DNA of 64,000 nt from Andrena cerasifolii (Eukaryota > Arthropoda > Insecta > Hymenoptera > Andrenidae): the NCBI RefSeq assembly GCF_050908995.1, contig NC_135128.1, positions 11,127,114 through 11,191,113 of the forward strand, written 5' to 3'. The translations under genes and the position numbers were made by a program. The notes below the pieces were generated by a model. It was not told the origin of the DNA. It made no database searches and saw only the letters and a list, made by a program, of their open reading frames with translations. Positions within the stretch are counted from its first letter, which is position 1. Each line of letters opens with the position of its first letter. This document shows, piece after piece, positions 20,530 through 33,394 of this stretch.

Positions 20530-23500
20530 AACACGAACTTCACAGAAGAAGTGAAACGATTTTCAACCCCCATTTGAAAAGTTCCCTCCACCTTCGTACC
20601 CTCACCTACCACACTAAAAAATCACTCCATCGTACCTGAAATGCACCGCAGGCCCACTTGCCAGGATCACTAAAGCTTTCCGAGGATCATGTCTCAGGAT
20701 AGCAGCTTCAAAGAAAGCCAGCTGCTTACGCGGCTAGCCCGACGATCCTCCCCCAACCCCCTCCCCTTTAGTGGACGCAATTCTTGGCTCTAATTTGTAT
20801 TTAATTAACCGAGTTTCGTGGCAGGCCGTCTCTCCCTCAGCCAGGAGCGAGTTCGGTCGGTTTGGTCTGCGCGTTGGGGTTCATTAGGTTATTGAAACCT
20901 TAGACAATGTAACTAGTGGCTGCCGGGTACAGTGCTCCAGGGGCTTCGTAATGCCCACTGCCTCGAGTACGCCTCGCCGCGACATTTTCCATCTCTCCAG
21001 CCACTCCCCCGATGGAGTCTACGACCGGGTGTCCCCACGACCGTCGCAACGATCTGCTGAACGCCCCGCGGCCTGGCTACGTCCACGGGACGCGCGAGTT
21101 TATATGCTAATAAGCCACATTAATTAAACGGGCCCGCGCGTATGTCCAGCAGCTACGGCCGCCGCCACCTTCCCGGCCGTACCCACGCTCCCTCTAATTC
21201 TTCCTCGAAGCGGAGGAAAAACCCCGCCTGGCTGTCCACGGTAAGCGACAGGGGCTGTTTAGGAAGTTGAGAGCGATCCACCGCGACGACGGTAGTCTTG
21301 AGGGAAACGGCCCTTCTACCTGGAGCATCTGGCGCATTCTGGCCGCGGTGGAAACAGGGCACTGATTGACGCAGCGATGGACAAGTTGGTCGCATGGATG
21401 CATAATTAAGGACCCGAGCGACGAGTAACGGGGCTGGTCGTGTGTAAGTTCTGAGCGGTCGCGTTTCGCCCGTGATGGCACGATTAATCTGTAATATTCC
21501 CTGTTTGAAAAGTGCGCTGTTGGGAGGGGACGAAGCGCGACGGAATGTAGATCGAATGCAGATAGACGTGGGCTCGGAACGAGCCGTGTGACGGTGCTGG
21601 CCAGTGGCAGTGACAGGCTCGATAACGGTCGAGGTTTACATTCTTGCTGGCGCGCGAGCCGATCCTTATCTGACGATCAAAATAAGGGATCAACTGTGGA
21701 GAGGCAACTTTGTTTCGCGGAAGCCCCGGACTATCGAGTCAGCGGGACGTTCGCTAATAATGGTATCTAACTCTGGGCACATCCCTCAAGGGTGCATTTT
21801 CGTGTAACCTCTTCGAAAATTTAGGATTATTTTAAGAAAATTGTAAAAAGTATTATAAGATGGTACAAATATTTTTTGTATTGCTTTTTCTCTGATGGAA
21901 TCTTGAATAAATAGCTACAACTCTGACGGTGATAAAAAAGACGGTGTAGATAAAAACAAAAGAATTAATGGACGGATTTCAAAAATTCTTTCCAGATTCT
22001 TTTCGTAAATGAACTCGCTATCGTATTACCAAGCTCCATAAGTTTTGGTCCACTCAGTTTGATTTTATTTAGCATACAAAATTACCGGTTTCAGGGCACT
22101 GCTATTAAAACATGTACCAATCATCGAATTTTCATTATCCTGCAACCCCAAACCCAGGGTGCAACCAGCTACTGCCCAAGTATCGAGCAGTATTGACCGT
22201 TCGTCCACAGAATCGTGACAAGGATTGATAGATGGAGCATCGTATTGGTCGCTGAAGAGTTACACAGACGTACCCTCGACATACTCACTGTTTCCTCTGA
22301 TACGAGGCTTAACAGGGTCCAGGCATAAGAAAGAAGATCACGCTCGTTCGGCCGATAAGCGTCGAAATCGGTAGAGCCGAGGAAACGTCAGAGGCTACCC
22401 GCATGTAGGCCTGGGTCGAGACGTCAGACGGCTATGCGGGCCGGCGAGAGTATTTATTTAGGAATCATTCGCGTTTTTCCAGGTCCGCGGGCGAAAACAA
22501 GGCGGACAGGGCCGGCTGGCGTAGGGAGCCAGGGAAGGTAGGAGGAGGCGAGCCATCTCGGCCCCGGGGAGAGCATACGGCGCCGTCTGCTTCTTTTTCA
22601 TTTTCCTGGCCAAAATTTAATTTGGAACGCGTCCAGTTGCACCTTTCCGGCCGCTTGACTGGCACGAGAGGAGACGAAGCCCCGGAAGATCACACGAAAA
22701 ATGTTACGTGCTTCCGTACGCGACGGAGAGCAGATCCAGCGACGGCCGCGAATTAGGAATTTTACTAACTCGGATAGTCGCATTTAATTTTAAGCCGGAA
22801 ACCATACGAGTCATTACTGTCTCCATTTTCGGTGCGTATATTAAATTACAGGCCGACGGTAGGAGGTGGAGGAGGATCGCGAGGCGATTCGACGGAACAG
22901 GGGGAGAACGCACCCAGCAGACGTATTACGGAAGCGACCGGATGCACTCGAGGATTAGCCAAAGTCGTCCTGGCCGCGCTGGATAATATGTACGTATCCT
23001 GGTAGGCGGGCATGCTCGCGGAACTCGAACAATCGGGAACTCGTTTCAATGCTCCGGCCCCAGCAAGCTCAGGAATTTTTTAAATGCTCCCTGTTATCCC
23101 TGCGCCATCAATCCTCAGGGGCTGCGGATGGCTCTTTTCTGACGTAACTGGCGAGACCTGCGTGTACGATCAGTCACACGTGACTGTACACTCTGCGCGT
23201 GATATTCATCGTAAACGATATATCATTACACAGTAGCGGAGAAGAGGGTGCAGCAAAGGGGACGATTATTTTTGTGGGAAGTCTTGTTCTATGAATTTAA
23301 ATATTGTGCAGGTAATTTAAGTGGTTTCTGAAGAAATTCAGCGGGCGAGGGCGTAGATGCTTCTCTGTTTCGTTGTTGTGCGAAGGAAAGGGAGGTGTGT
23401 ATGATAAGAGGATGCTAGGAGAGGAGCGTTGTAAGCGGAACATTACATATTTCTGAAGTTACATACGTATGGAATGTGTTCCGTGGTTACTTAGCTACGT

Positions 23501-24020
23501 CTGTAGTCCTTTTTCCCATGCTCATCCCTTTTCTCCTCCCTACCACGGCGCATATTTAAATATAACTTCCCTCATGAGAGCCCGCACAAGAGCTGAAGCG
23601 CTCGAGAAATTAATGAAAGAGTGCGGTGCGCGCTGGTGCCGTGGTCGCTCTCCTCTCTCCTCTCCCGCATCACGGCCAATAATTTATTTGACTTTCAGTG
23701 TGCGTGACATCATCATGGACGCATTAACCGCGCTTACGGTGTAACGCGATAATAAACATTAAGCACGCTTCCACCGTCAGCAAAGTCAACAGTTGAATTA
23801 GTTTCCTGTTCGCTTAACCCCTTCGTATCGTTCGCCTCTTGACGAGTGAAAAATTACGGTTAACCGGTGATCTCATTTTCCACGCTAATGCTCTCGAGGA
23901 CGCGAGTTTCAATTAAATTCACCGGCGAAACGTTCATTTCGTGAATTATTTTACACACCAACCTTTCAGGAATAAGGGTGACAGAGGAAGACTAATGGTA
24001 TCAACATTGTGGATATTGAA
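20530..24020. other. Gene-free stretch
   Basis: No gene is supported. CpG-rich at about 20640-21760 and 22180-23060, and AT-rich at about 21800-22130. It includes a small hairpin at 21661-21692 (GATCCTTAT / ATAAGGGATC) and the inverted repeat at 23162-23191. Open frames up to about 95 codons overlap on both strands and have no recognised similarity. Confidence 0.5.
23162..23191. repeat. Small inverted repeat containing a CACGTG E-box
   Basis: CAGTCAC and GTGACTG are separated by two bases, with outer GTGTA and TACAC arms (a three-base bulge on one side). The centre contains the palindrome CACGTG, the core of a canonical E-box. It may be a protein-binding palindrome, but nothing else supports that. 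Confidence 0.55.
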
Positions 24021-24334
24021 CCTAGGTCTCCTAGACCCTAGGAGGATTCTAAAAAAACTCTAGGAGGGTTCTAAGAAAACCCCTGATCTTCTAGGCCCTA
24101 GGGAGATTCTAAAAAAAAACCTGGGAGGTTTCCAAAAAACCCTAGGAGGATTCTAAGATAAACCTAGGTCTTCTAGACCCTAGGAGGCTTCTAAGAAGAC
24201 TTTAGTTCCTCTAGACCCTAGGAAGATTCTAAAAAAAAACAAGGGAGGTTTACAAAAAACCCTAGGAGGATTCTAAGATAACCCTAGGCCTTCTAGACCC
24301 TTGGAGGCTTCTAAGAAGACTTTAGATCCTCTAC
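24021..24334 (+). repeat. Nested minisatellite with 120-bp higher-order period
   Basis: Roughly ten variants of a short unit built on CCCTAGGAGGATTCTAA fill about 314 bp. The variants are arranged in a higher-order repeat. The segment from about 24096 to 24213 recurs at about 24216 to 24333 with a 120-bp offset: the order GGGAGATTCT, A run, GGGAGGTTT, CCCTAGGAGG, CTAAGATAA, CTTCTAGACCC, GGAGGCTTCTAAGAAGAC is preserved. This implies local amplification of a multi-unit block. CCTAGG and CTAG palindromes are frequent. Confidence 0.9.
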
Positions 24335-24639
24335 TTTTCTTATTGTTAAATCACCAGTCCTGCAACACAATCTCAAACTACATACACACCACACTTTGAG
24401 GGAGAAGTGAATAGCATTCGCGACCCATCAGTATCCCAAATTCCAGCTCAGAACACCGAAGAAGGGCACAGGTGAGAAGTCAGCGGAGCATTAAGACGTT
24501 CCACGGAGCTATTCTCGGAAGACAGTCGGTCACCGCATGCAAAGCACGCGTGATCGTCGCGTCTCATCGCGCCGGAGGACTTAATTACAAGGGTTACTCT
24601 TCCGGTGGCACTCTAAGAGCGGCGATGATCGTATCTGAC
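24335..24639. other. Gene-free stretch
   Basis: Unique sequence with an AT-rich start and a CpG-rich second half. No supported gene, RNA or repeat. One 62-codon open frame (24472-24660) lacks recognisable features. Confidence 0.5.
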
Positions 24640-24960
24640 GAGATCATGGGCAATTATTAATTTATAAGCGGCGGTGTGAGCCCGGCTCGGATTCGAGCCG
24701 AGAACCCCCGTTAATTAGGTTCTTCAATCGGCAGTTATTGTTTCGTGGCGGCCCTAATTTGGCAGGCTGCAGCTGCCACTGCGAGTGGAGGCGCTAATTA
24801 AAACACCTAATTGTGGCCATTAACGCGAAATGCGACGTAGCGATGCGTTGCCTGCTACGCGGTTCACACCGATCCACGCTCGGTTATGCCCGCGCTTTAA
24901 ACTGCGCTATAAATACGATCTAATTAGCATTTCTCGGTGTCTCGATTGAAATTAAGCGGC
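24640..24960. promoter_or_regulatory. Candidate distal regulatory segment rich in TAATTA-type cores
   Basis: This 320-bp segment contains at least six homeodomain-type cores (ATTATTAATT, GTTAATTAGG, CCTAATTTGG, GCTAATTAAA, CCTAATTGTG, TCTAATTAGC) in otherwise GC-rich, CpG-containing, repeat-free sequence. It also holds the short palindrome GGCTCG-GATT-CGAGCC and a TATAAATA at about 24908. Clusters like this are typical of developmental enhancers or conserved non-coding elements in insects. Conservation cannot be seen from one sequence, so this is an inference. Confidence 0.3.
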
Positions 24961-27900
24961 TCGCGGGCCAACAGAAACGGAAAAAGAGAAGTGACAGGGA
25001 TAAGAGAGACGGAGGCTGTCGCCTGTTAAGCTGCAGTCATCAATTGCCTCCGCGTTCGTATGCTTAACGGCCACTTAAACCCCGAAGCCGTATACCTTGG
25101 CTCGTAATTTATAAAAAGGGGGGAAAAAAAGGGAAAACCCTTTAACAATAACGTTATTATACTGCGTGACTGTTTGCACCGGTTGGGCATGATTCGTTCA
25201 GGTCGGTCTGGTAACGTTTGTTTTGCGCTGACGAGCTTCCAGATCCGCCTAGAAGATAATTTTAATTATAATGCACGTTATGTGCAACGTTATATTTTAA
25301 TGCCTAGATGAAAGCACGAAGGGCTGGCGGGTTGCTTGCGGGAGAATTTTACGGAGGAAAGTCGGCAGGTGTATCCATCTCCCTTAGCTAAATGTTTTCT
25401 CTGAAACAACCGTTCCTTGTAAAGTACAGAACTTTTCCTGCATCACCTGAACTCTGCGTCGTCCGCACGCTGTGCTATCTTGGTCCCCGTGTTATCATAG
25501 TCTTTGTGCTACCGAATCTCATTCCTCCGACGGAGGAATAACTTCTTAAACCTTTGAGGTACACTTTCATCCTCATCGCTGCACAGAAATCGCTAGAAAC
25601 TCAATGCGTTTCCATAATAACCGTGAAAACCCAAAATCAATGGTGTTGCAGAATTCACGATATTCAGCTATTTAAGGGGGCAGCTTTAATTACTGATAAT
25701 GTGGAAATGAGGACGAAAGGAAATTGGTGTCTCGTGACGCAAATAACTCTCGAGTTTCCCGCGGCCATCAAAGGGATCGCACAAATCACTGTCGTTTTAC
25801 CAGGCATCATTAAATCTCCTGGACGACGCGGCGGCTGCAACCGAATGTTTTTCCGGTTGCGCACCGTATTTCCCAGCCGAGACCCGAAACTTCGTCTTCC
25901 GCGTAAACCGCGAAACCGCTCGATTCGATCCGACTATGGGCCATTCACATGCACGCGGCCTGCCGCCAGTGAGCGCGGTGCATTTATAAGATCGCATTTC
26001 GAAATCAAAGGCTAGCGAGTGGCAGGAAGAGACTACTTAATTTTACTCCGCTAAAAGAATTTCCTCGTAGCGAGCTGAAGGATAAAACGCGATAATTGCG
26101 CGGTTTAAAGGCGGCGTCAATCGTACGTCAATTACATTCGTAAAAGCATTAGAAAGCGAAGTGGACCTGCAACTTTCCCGACTTTCATTCCATCATTCAC
26201 ATACGGCGACCGAGGATTTGCGTCGGCGTATGAGTCACTTGAAACTAGACTCTGCTCCTGCAAATTATTTTCCGAAAATACTTGGTCGAAATCGAAAGAG
26301 GAGTTACGCAGAATCAAGTCGCAACTTTTACCCTTCAACTTCACTTTCCTTTATTAATAAAGCAAGTGCAATAATAGAAGCAGAGATGGGCAACAATTTA
26401 ATGTAAATAAAAATTTCAAATAACGAATAAAAGTTAAAAGATTTATCGTCGAGTGAAAAGTTAAGTTTAAAGTGTCTTTTAATTGATCCGTTATTTAAAT
26501 TCTGTTTTATTTAGTTACTCTGAGTAACTTACTCCACAATTCTGACTAATAGGAGTAATCCATCTACTTCAAATGCAACAATTTACTATAAAAATTTCTA
26601 CCTTCAACTTCACAACAAACTCTTATACTCTCGTTTAAACTTAATTCCACTTCAAAATAGTCCACGTCAAAAGACATTCGCACCCATAAATATTCCAAAT
26701 GCAGGGTAGTACTATTCACAATTTTTATTTAGCCACTAAACCTCGACAAACACGATCTGACGATATCAAACATCACCCACCATGCTTCATCTCACATCCA
26801 ACACACCATTAAATTCAACTTCACTCCTCGAAACGATCTTCAAACATCTTCCAACAACAGACGCCGCTTCTACCGTCTCAGATCAATCCACTAGCCCACT
26901 TTTCCTCCTCATCGCTCGTCCCCGGAATCAGCATCCCGTGACGCCACGGGATTCTAATTATCCCGCAGCGGGAGCACGATTATTCGCAGGCCGTTTGGAC
27001 ACGGCTTATTCATAGAAACGTCGCGGTATCGGGCGTGGCATGCTAGCCGCGTCCAGTACACGTTCCGCATGCTCGTGTACCGCCCCGGTCCCAGGAGCGA
27101 GAGGCAACAACCACCGAGTGTCAAGTCGCTGGCAACACAATGACGTTATAATGACTAATGATCATATCATTTAATTAACATCGCGCCTAACTAGCCCAGG
27201 CTTCATTAGCCTGCCGCGGCCTTAGACGGACGCGTACAACGCCACGCTTATTATGTATCTATCGGCCCGGCGATTGTCCGCGGCGCGTGTTAAAGCCGAC
27301 ACGGTTCCTCGGCGGCGCTGAATTTCCACGCTTGCACGCCTGTACCCTGTGCGCCACGAAACGATCATCGTTACAGGGCCACGATGAAAATCGGGAAACT
27401 ATCCATCGATCGACCGGCGTCTGGATCACCTTCCAGAGTGACAGCGACGGTGGGTGGACTGTGTTTGCAGAGGTGGGTCGCGAGTCTCTGATGGTTATCC
27501 AGGATGCGTTTGGATTTTTTAATCTTGTTGGAAGGTGGATCATTTGCGGAGGCACGTGTGGTTCAACTGCAGATATTTCGGATGAATTGGTAGGTTGTGA
27601 GGGGCTGATTGAATGTTTCTGGTTGCTGACGCAGGGTTGTGATTTTAAATAGATTTCCGGGTGGTATAAATGGAGTAGTTAAAGCAGATGTAGCTTCAGG
27701 GAAATTCTTAAATTTCTCTCAGAATACCAGAAGAGAACATTCCTGATAGTAATTTCATGGGTTTTTTAATGATTAAAAACAAACTGTGGCTTTTAAAAAA
27801 ATACATCTGTATTATAAACACTATAACGAGCCAAGTTTCATTTAAATCGGTTCAGTAGTTTTTGAAATATCATTGGCACCGATTTGAAAAACATAATTTC

Positions 27901-28748
27901 GAGACAACAGCGTTTAAAGTTTAAGCTACAGATTAAAGTGAGATAATTTCGTTTTTGGAACTTACAGAAAATCGTCGATTCCGGGGCCGTAGAATTCACC
28001 TGCCTTTGGCGTTGCAGAAAAATCGATTCTTTTCGACCATTTGAAGTGTACGTAACCCCTTAATGGTGTAAATGTCCAAGTGTTTTATCAAACCCTCTTC
28101 GTGCTTCACTTTTAATCATACATTGAACAGACGACCGTCTTCAAGGCTACGCGCAACGCGCGACATTATATAAATAATTCGTTACTGTTCGCGGATAGCG
28201 ATACTTTCCCCGTGCAATTTACAGGCGAGTTGTAAATCACCGATAAGATCAAAGATTGAGCATCATTACCGGGAGTTCATTACCAGCCATCATACGTACT
28301 AATTACGTGCCAAAATTTTACCGATCGCTGCCTCGACAAGCCCTCCTTAATCGGAATAATGAAAGGACCATCAGGATGGTCGCCTTCCGGCTCCGCAGAA
28401 GCGATCATTCCAGTCGGGTGTCGTAAACATCTGCGCAACCTCTTCGGTCATTATAATTCTCGTATTAATTAAAACGCAGCGACCGTCTCGCCTCTTAACA
28501 GACTTCGCCCCTTTTTTCCTCTCGCCGTCCAGGATTTATGATCGCCAATCACCGCTCTTATTCTCCTTGTTTCGCGGGATCGCGCCTGGTCACCCATAAA
28601 CGTTGCCGAGGAATCGGCCTTATCTGCGAATCCCCCGTGTACGGTTGCACGCGAGACTCCATCGATCTCTCTCGCTGGGTCTCCCCTCCCCCCCGTCCGA
28701 ACCCCTCCGTGAAAGGAGAACGAAGGGATTCGTCTCTGCGCCCCATAA
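24961..28748. other. Gene-free stretch
   Basis: No gene is supported. A 153-codon plus-strand open frame (25554-26015) has no recognisable domain and is overlapped on the minus strand. About 26380-26760 and 27660-28000 are AT-rich. The latter contains a GGTTCAGTAGTTTTTGAAAT-like stretch that resembles decayed transposon DNA, without identifiable ends. 26940-27480 is CpG-rich and has a TAAT-rich part near 27145-27215. Confidence 0.5.
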
Positions 28749-28822
28749 ATCATGCATCAGCATATAATTAAACCCCGCGTGTAATTAATAACTCATTTAC
28801 GCTGAATAATTACGCTCCTTGG
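28749..28822. promoter_or_regulatory. Candidate regulatory segment with clustered TAAT cores
   Basis: About five TAAT/ATTA cores (ATAATTAAAC, GTAATTAATAAC, GAATAATTACG) and a CATGCATCAG word lie within 75 bp of otherwise GC-rich sequence. It could be part of a regulatory element, but could equally be chance clustering. Confidence 0.22.
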
Positions 28823-31309
28823 ACGCGACGGAGAACACGACGCGGGCCCATGCCGGTCCCTCTCCGCGCCCGGCGGATCGGGGGATCGATACGCCACGGG
28901 ATTTATGCCGTACGTGGCTAAACACGAAAAGTCACTAGTCAGAATCAAAAGTCAATGCATATGTAATGGGACGCGCGGCGCTCTAGCCGACCGATCGCCG
29001 GCAGCGATATGCTAACGCGCGAGCCGCGTTACCTGTTTACTTATGATTATACCGCAATTATTGGATTTATCGACTACCGTTTCGAAGCTCCTGATTTATT
29101 TCAACATTAATCACGTTAATGATGCGCCGGCTAGGCAGCCTTCGACCCCCTCCAGCCCCTCCCCTTCCTCCTGCCCCTCTCCCGGACAGCCAGCTACCCC
29201 CGTCGAGCGTGCTGGGCGCGATCACCCAGGCCAAACAGGAAATGAGCATTTCGATCAAGATCGATCGTCACAATTACCGACGATTGCTGCCAGACCAGCG
29301 ACGGCGTCAGTCGCGACGCGCGCTCGCGACGCGTTTAACTTCGCTAATGAGCCGCGTAACCTTAACCCACTCTGTCTCTATCTGCTCGTCGGCTCATCAC
29401 CAGCGCGTTCAGTTCCAGCCTGGATCGGTGGCCGATTTTTCCCTGGTTACTTAAGATCGTGCTTCAGTCGCTGAGCTCGGGGGTGCGGTGATAAGGGATG
29501 GTGGGTGAAATGAACGGGGGACTGAGAACGGTGGAGTTTTGTGGTCTGACGTGTGAATCATTAAAGATGGATCTTTTACTATTGTAGGAGTGAATATCGG
29601 GAGCGGTTAAATAAAAGAGACGTATCGTTCGGCTGGTTAGCAACAACTGATTTTATTTTGCGAGTCGGCTACGATCGAGGCCCACCTCGATCGTCCTCTG
29701 TTTCCAGCCAGACGCCTCAGGGCGAACGCCATGTCGGTTGGCGCGCTTTACGAATGGTTCTATAATTCTATTCTTACACTATTGGTTTGTTATTAATTCT
29801 GTGGTTGGTAAATTTCTATCTGAGGATTTTGATGAATAATCTGGCAATTTAGGGGTTGGAATATATTCTGTCTATGGTTTTGTTTTTCGCTGCTGCAACG
29901 AGTATGAGTCGGTACGAGAAGATAGATTGAGAGGGTGGAATAAAACTTGTCTGTACGAAGCTTCGTTTTGGGAAAAATCGGTAGTGAAGAAGCGGGGCAC
30001 GTGTGCTCTTAATTAACACTTGATTTTATCGAGGCAATAGTTCGTAGAACAAAATTACATTTCGTTGGTGGAGTTGGTACTAGAAACCACTTACAATCGA
30101 AGGGAAAACATGTTCAAGCATTTAACGGGTTAGAAATTCGTATCCATTCGCAGAAAGTTCAGGCATTCGCAATTTGCTAATATTCTCGTATCAAAAAGCT
30201 CATCAATTAAAGAGGTGAAATAGAGTGAAATTCAAAAACAACACTGATCTCTGCGCACGTTTCTGGGAAAAGCTCGAGAGGGTCTCGTACAAGCATCTAC
30301 CACACACAGGTTATGCGGCACCCGCACATTTTAATGCTCGATTTCCCTCGAAAACGAACGGGGAATCGTACCTACCCTATATTGTTCAACCTACTTTACA
30401 GTTACACCATTTATCCCAGCCGGATCTACGTACCAAATTTTATTCTTATTCAGTTCACAACTGCCTGGACGAACAGGACCGGATTCATCGGTAGGTAGAA
30501 CAAATAAGAGCACGCTCGGACTTTGGCCACGAGTTCCAATTTTTTCGGAAAGCCACGGAGATGAAAATATCGACCCAATGGACAGCCTTCACCCATTTCT
30601 CATCGTTTCGCCTTGACACGAAACTTTCGTTGCAATTTATAAATCCTTCTTTGAAGCGAAGCGATCCCGCCTTTATTAGATATCGAGCCAAGCGCGGACG
30701 ATACACAAAAACGATGGTAACGGCATAATCGAGGGTCGATTAATATTCATACGTTGCCCGCGGTCCTGTAAATCGGGATTCTTTGCCCTGGATAACGCTG
30801 CCCGATCGCATCTAAAGCGTCAATTTAAGATAATTGACAAATTATCCGCTCATACATCCGCGAAGAAACCAACACCCATATCTGGTCCGCTTAATTGCTC
30901 CGTGAATTGCTCGAAATCTTCGATTCGCAGCTCCTTTTATTAACGCTCGCCCCTAAGTGTACGTTCCCCGGTCCCGTTCATCAAGCTGCCACGATCAATC
31001 ACCTTCTTCATCATTTATCACCTAATTAGCGATCGATATGCATAGGCAGCCGATAAGCAGGGCGCAGGGAAATTCGGATTCGACCGTAAAACACGCGGGC
31101 CCGACGTAATCGTAGCCACGATCGGCGGTATCGCCGCGATCAATGTATTAATTAACTAATTTCGGATTAGAACACCGAAATCTATTTAACGCAGTCGATA
31201 TATCGGCCTGCACGCCGTCAGATACCCGTGCGCGCAGCGCGGAAGGATAGAAAGTGAGTGGGGCGACGGAGGGGTACAGGGGGGGCTGCTGGGTAGCCTG
31301 AAAGGGCGG
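28823..31309. other. Gene-free stretch
   Basis: No gene is supported. A 143-codon open frame (29043-29474) is pyrimidine- and CpG-rich and has overlapping frames. About 29780-30240 is AT-rich. 30500-31200 has scattered TAATTA and GATCGAT words. No repeats were recognised. Confidence 0.5.
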
Positions 31310-31520
31310 AAATCGGTGGGAGGGCAACCGGGATGATGTTACATCATCAATCAGCTGGCAAACATCAACTCAACACTCGCACCCCGCCTGGTATGTCCTA
31401 ACCTGTAGCCAAATATATGCGCCGATAATATCGTCGCGGCATTGCTACATCATGTCCGGCTGTAATTAATTATCTAATTCTTAATCGACGGTGCGCCGGC
31501 CACGCTCGACAAAGATCTGG
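31310..31520. promoter_or_regulatory. Candidate regulatory segment (TGATG/TAATTA-rich)
   Basis: It contains GATGATGTTACATCATCAAT (an imperfect palindrome of TGATG/CATCA) and, about 130 bp on, CTACATCATG followed by TGTAATTAATTATCTAATTC. The sequence is repeat-free and has no coding capacity. TGAT and TAATTA combinations are typical of homeodomain cofactor sites, so this is a speculative enhancer candidate. Confidence 0.25.
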
Positions 31521-31819
31521 GAAAGATTTATAACGGGACCGATTTCAACGGAGCATTGAAATTCCCTTCCTTATTTTAATTTAGCGGTGTTACTTTTTCA
31601 TGGATACATTAATCGCGAACTTAATGATTCTCTGTGGCGTTAATTAACGGTCGTGTTTTGTGTTTCGCGGCTCTTCAAGTCGCTTGGAAATTGGGAAAAT
31701 AAAACTTAAGGACTGAGGTTGTCTTTCATTGAGGTTGAAAAAAATTTGAGGGAAGTGTGGTTCTTGAAAAATCATAAAGGGGTTGCAGTGACTCTGTCTG
31801 TCATAGACAGGTGGACATT
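31521..31819. other. Gene-free stretch
   Basis: AT-leaning unique sequence. Nothing recognisable as a gene or repeat. Confidence 0.5.
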
Positions 31820-31962
31820 AGTCTGCAGAATTGGAGTGAGTTCCAAATTAAAAAAAAAATCTTTTCCTCGGAAAATATTCTACGCGCCACTGGCAATACT
31901 ACAGTATATTAGGATTTGATTTTTAGCACTTACAGTGTTTAATACAAGGACTCTTCAATCAT
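31820..31962. mobile_element. Fold-back MITE, copy 2 (inverted relative to copy 1)
   Basis: It aligns with the reverse complement of 1835-1972. The strongest block is GATTTGATTTTTAGCACTTAC, trimmed here to GATTTTTAGCACTTACAGTG, followed by CAAGGACTCTTCAAT. The loop block CGCCACTGGCAATACT is also shared. The left arm (about 31823-31850, GAGTGAGTTCCAAATTAAAA) is more decayed than the right. Two copies 30 kb apart in opposite orientation establish dispersal. Confidence 0.7.
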
Positions 31963-33394
31963 GTAAAGTGATGAAGAAATGCTAACTAACACCTGGTACC
32001 AGGAATTCACATTTTACGTTCAACCCACCCTACTTTTTAACCCCCGCGATCTGGCATCTTTGAATTAGAAAATACCAGCGACATCCGCTACCATTCCAAG
32101 TAGCACCCCATATTTTTGCCAATACCATTCAGCAGGTTTCATTAAAAGAACCACGTGCAGAGTATCCATGGAACTGAAACTCTTTTCACCCAGGTTGGAT
32201 TCATCGGTGTTTAGCCCTGCGGGGGCAGCGAGGGGTGGTTGACGTTGGGGCACAGAGTCGGCGAGGGAGGGAGGGTGTGTAGGTGGTGGCCACCTACGAT
32301 AATCTACCCCCGTGGCCCCCATAATGCGCATCCCTCCGGCCGCAATAATGATGATTTATTTCAGAGCTAAAAATTGCGCGAACGCCGAGGCATGAGTAAT
32401 GTTCCGATGTGGCCCCACCCTCTTGCACCGGGCCAGCCAGCTTTTTTATCCGCGCAAACGTTATGAATTCCATTGACCCGTTCGGCGTGTGGTAGGGGTC
32501 CGGCAGCGTCGAGGGCTGGTCCTCCAGATAATGGCGGATCCCTATTTATTTATCCGAGCATGCGAGCAGACACGACTGATCGTCTTCCATTCATCCAAGA
32601 GCTTTTTGATTCCACAGATGTCAGGGTGGGAGGCTTTAACCGCAGCCTCGGGAATCGTTGCGGATACGTGCGACGAACCGAGGCGCAGGGGGTCAAGAGA
32701 GAGTCATGGATATGTATTTCGGACGTTCCGGCTTGATAATTGTGGCGATCGGTTATGTTTTGTGCGCCTCCGCGGTTCCGTCGTGGATATCGATGTTTCC
32801 CGACCGCGACATCGCGAAGAACCGAACGCACACGTCGATGAGCTTCCTGTATGTCGTCAAGCGTTGATTCGTTCCACTGGAAATTAAGTTATCGTCGCAA
32901 TTCGAAGATAGTACACTGTTTCAAAAGATATCGGAAGCTAGCAAAGTTTACCAATAAGAAATCCTCTTCTGCATAATTGATATGCAATCTTCCAGCGCAC
33001 ATGAAAAGACTATCGTTACGCGACGGCAATTCATCGTCGATTCACGGCGCTCACGGAAAATTCCCGCGAACTAAGCCGCCCAATAAAAATGCGCAATCGA
33101 TAGCAATTATCCCGGGCAAGGCAGCGCGAGGAATCAAAACATTATGAACGCACAAAACGATTGTTCGAACGTCAGCGTCGCTCGGTCGTGAGTGGAACGA
33201 AAGAGAGCGAGAGAGAGGCAGGGAGAGCTCGGACTGGGGTGGAGGAGGAAACATAGGGGGTGATATCGGCAGTCGCAGGGCGGGTTGGAAGCCGACGACG
33301 CAGCAAACAGCATCGAGATGCACAAAAATCGGTCCTTTCAGCTTAAAATTACGGTTGTCGCGTGGGTGGCGGAATAGCTGATGGGGTGGTATTG

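Noticed and set aside
24680..24705. GGCTCG-GATT-CGAGCC palindrome considered as a tRNA arm
   Set aside because: No cloverleaf can be drawn around it, and no tRNA A or B box is present.
26380..26650. CAGAGATGGGCAAC in an AT-rich island, resembling a hAT end
   Set aside because: No matching inverted end or duplication was identified.
27660..28060. AT-rich island with a GGTTCAGTAGTTTTTGAAAT-like stretch typical of decayed transposons
   Set aside because: No ends, inverted repeats or second copy in the window; an impression only.
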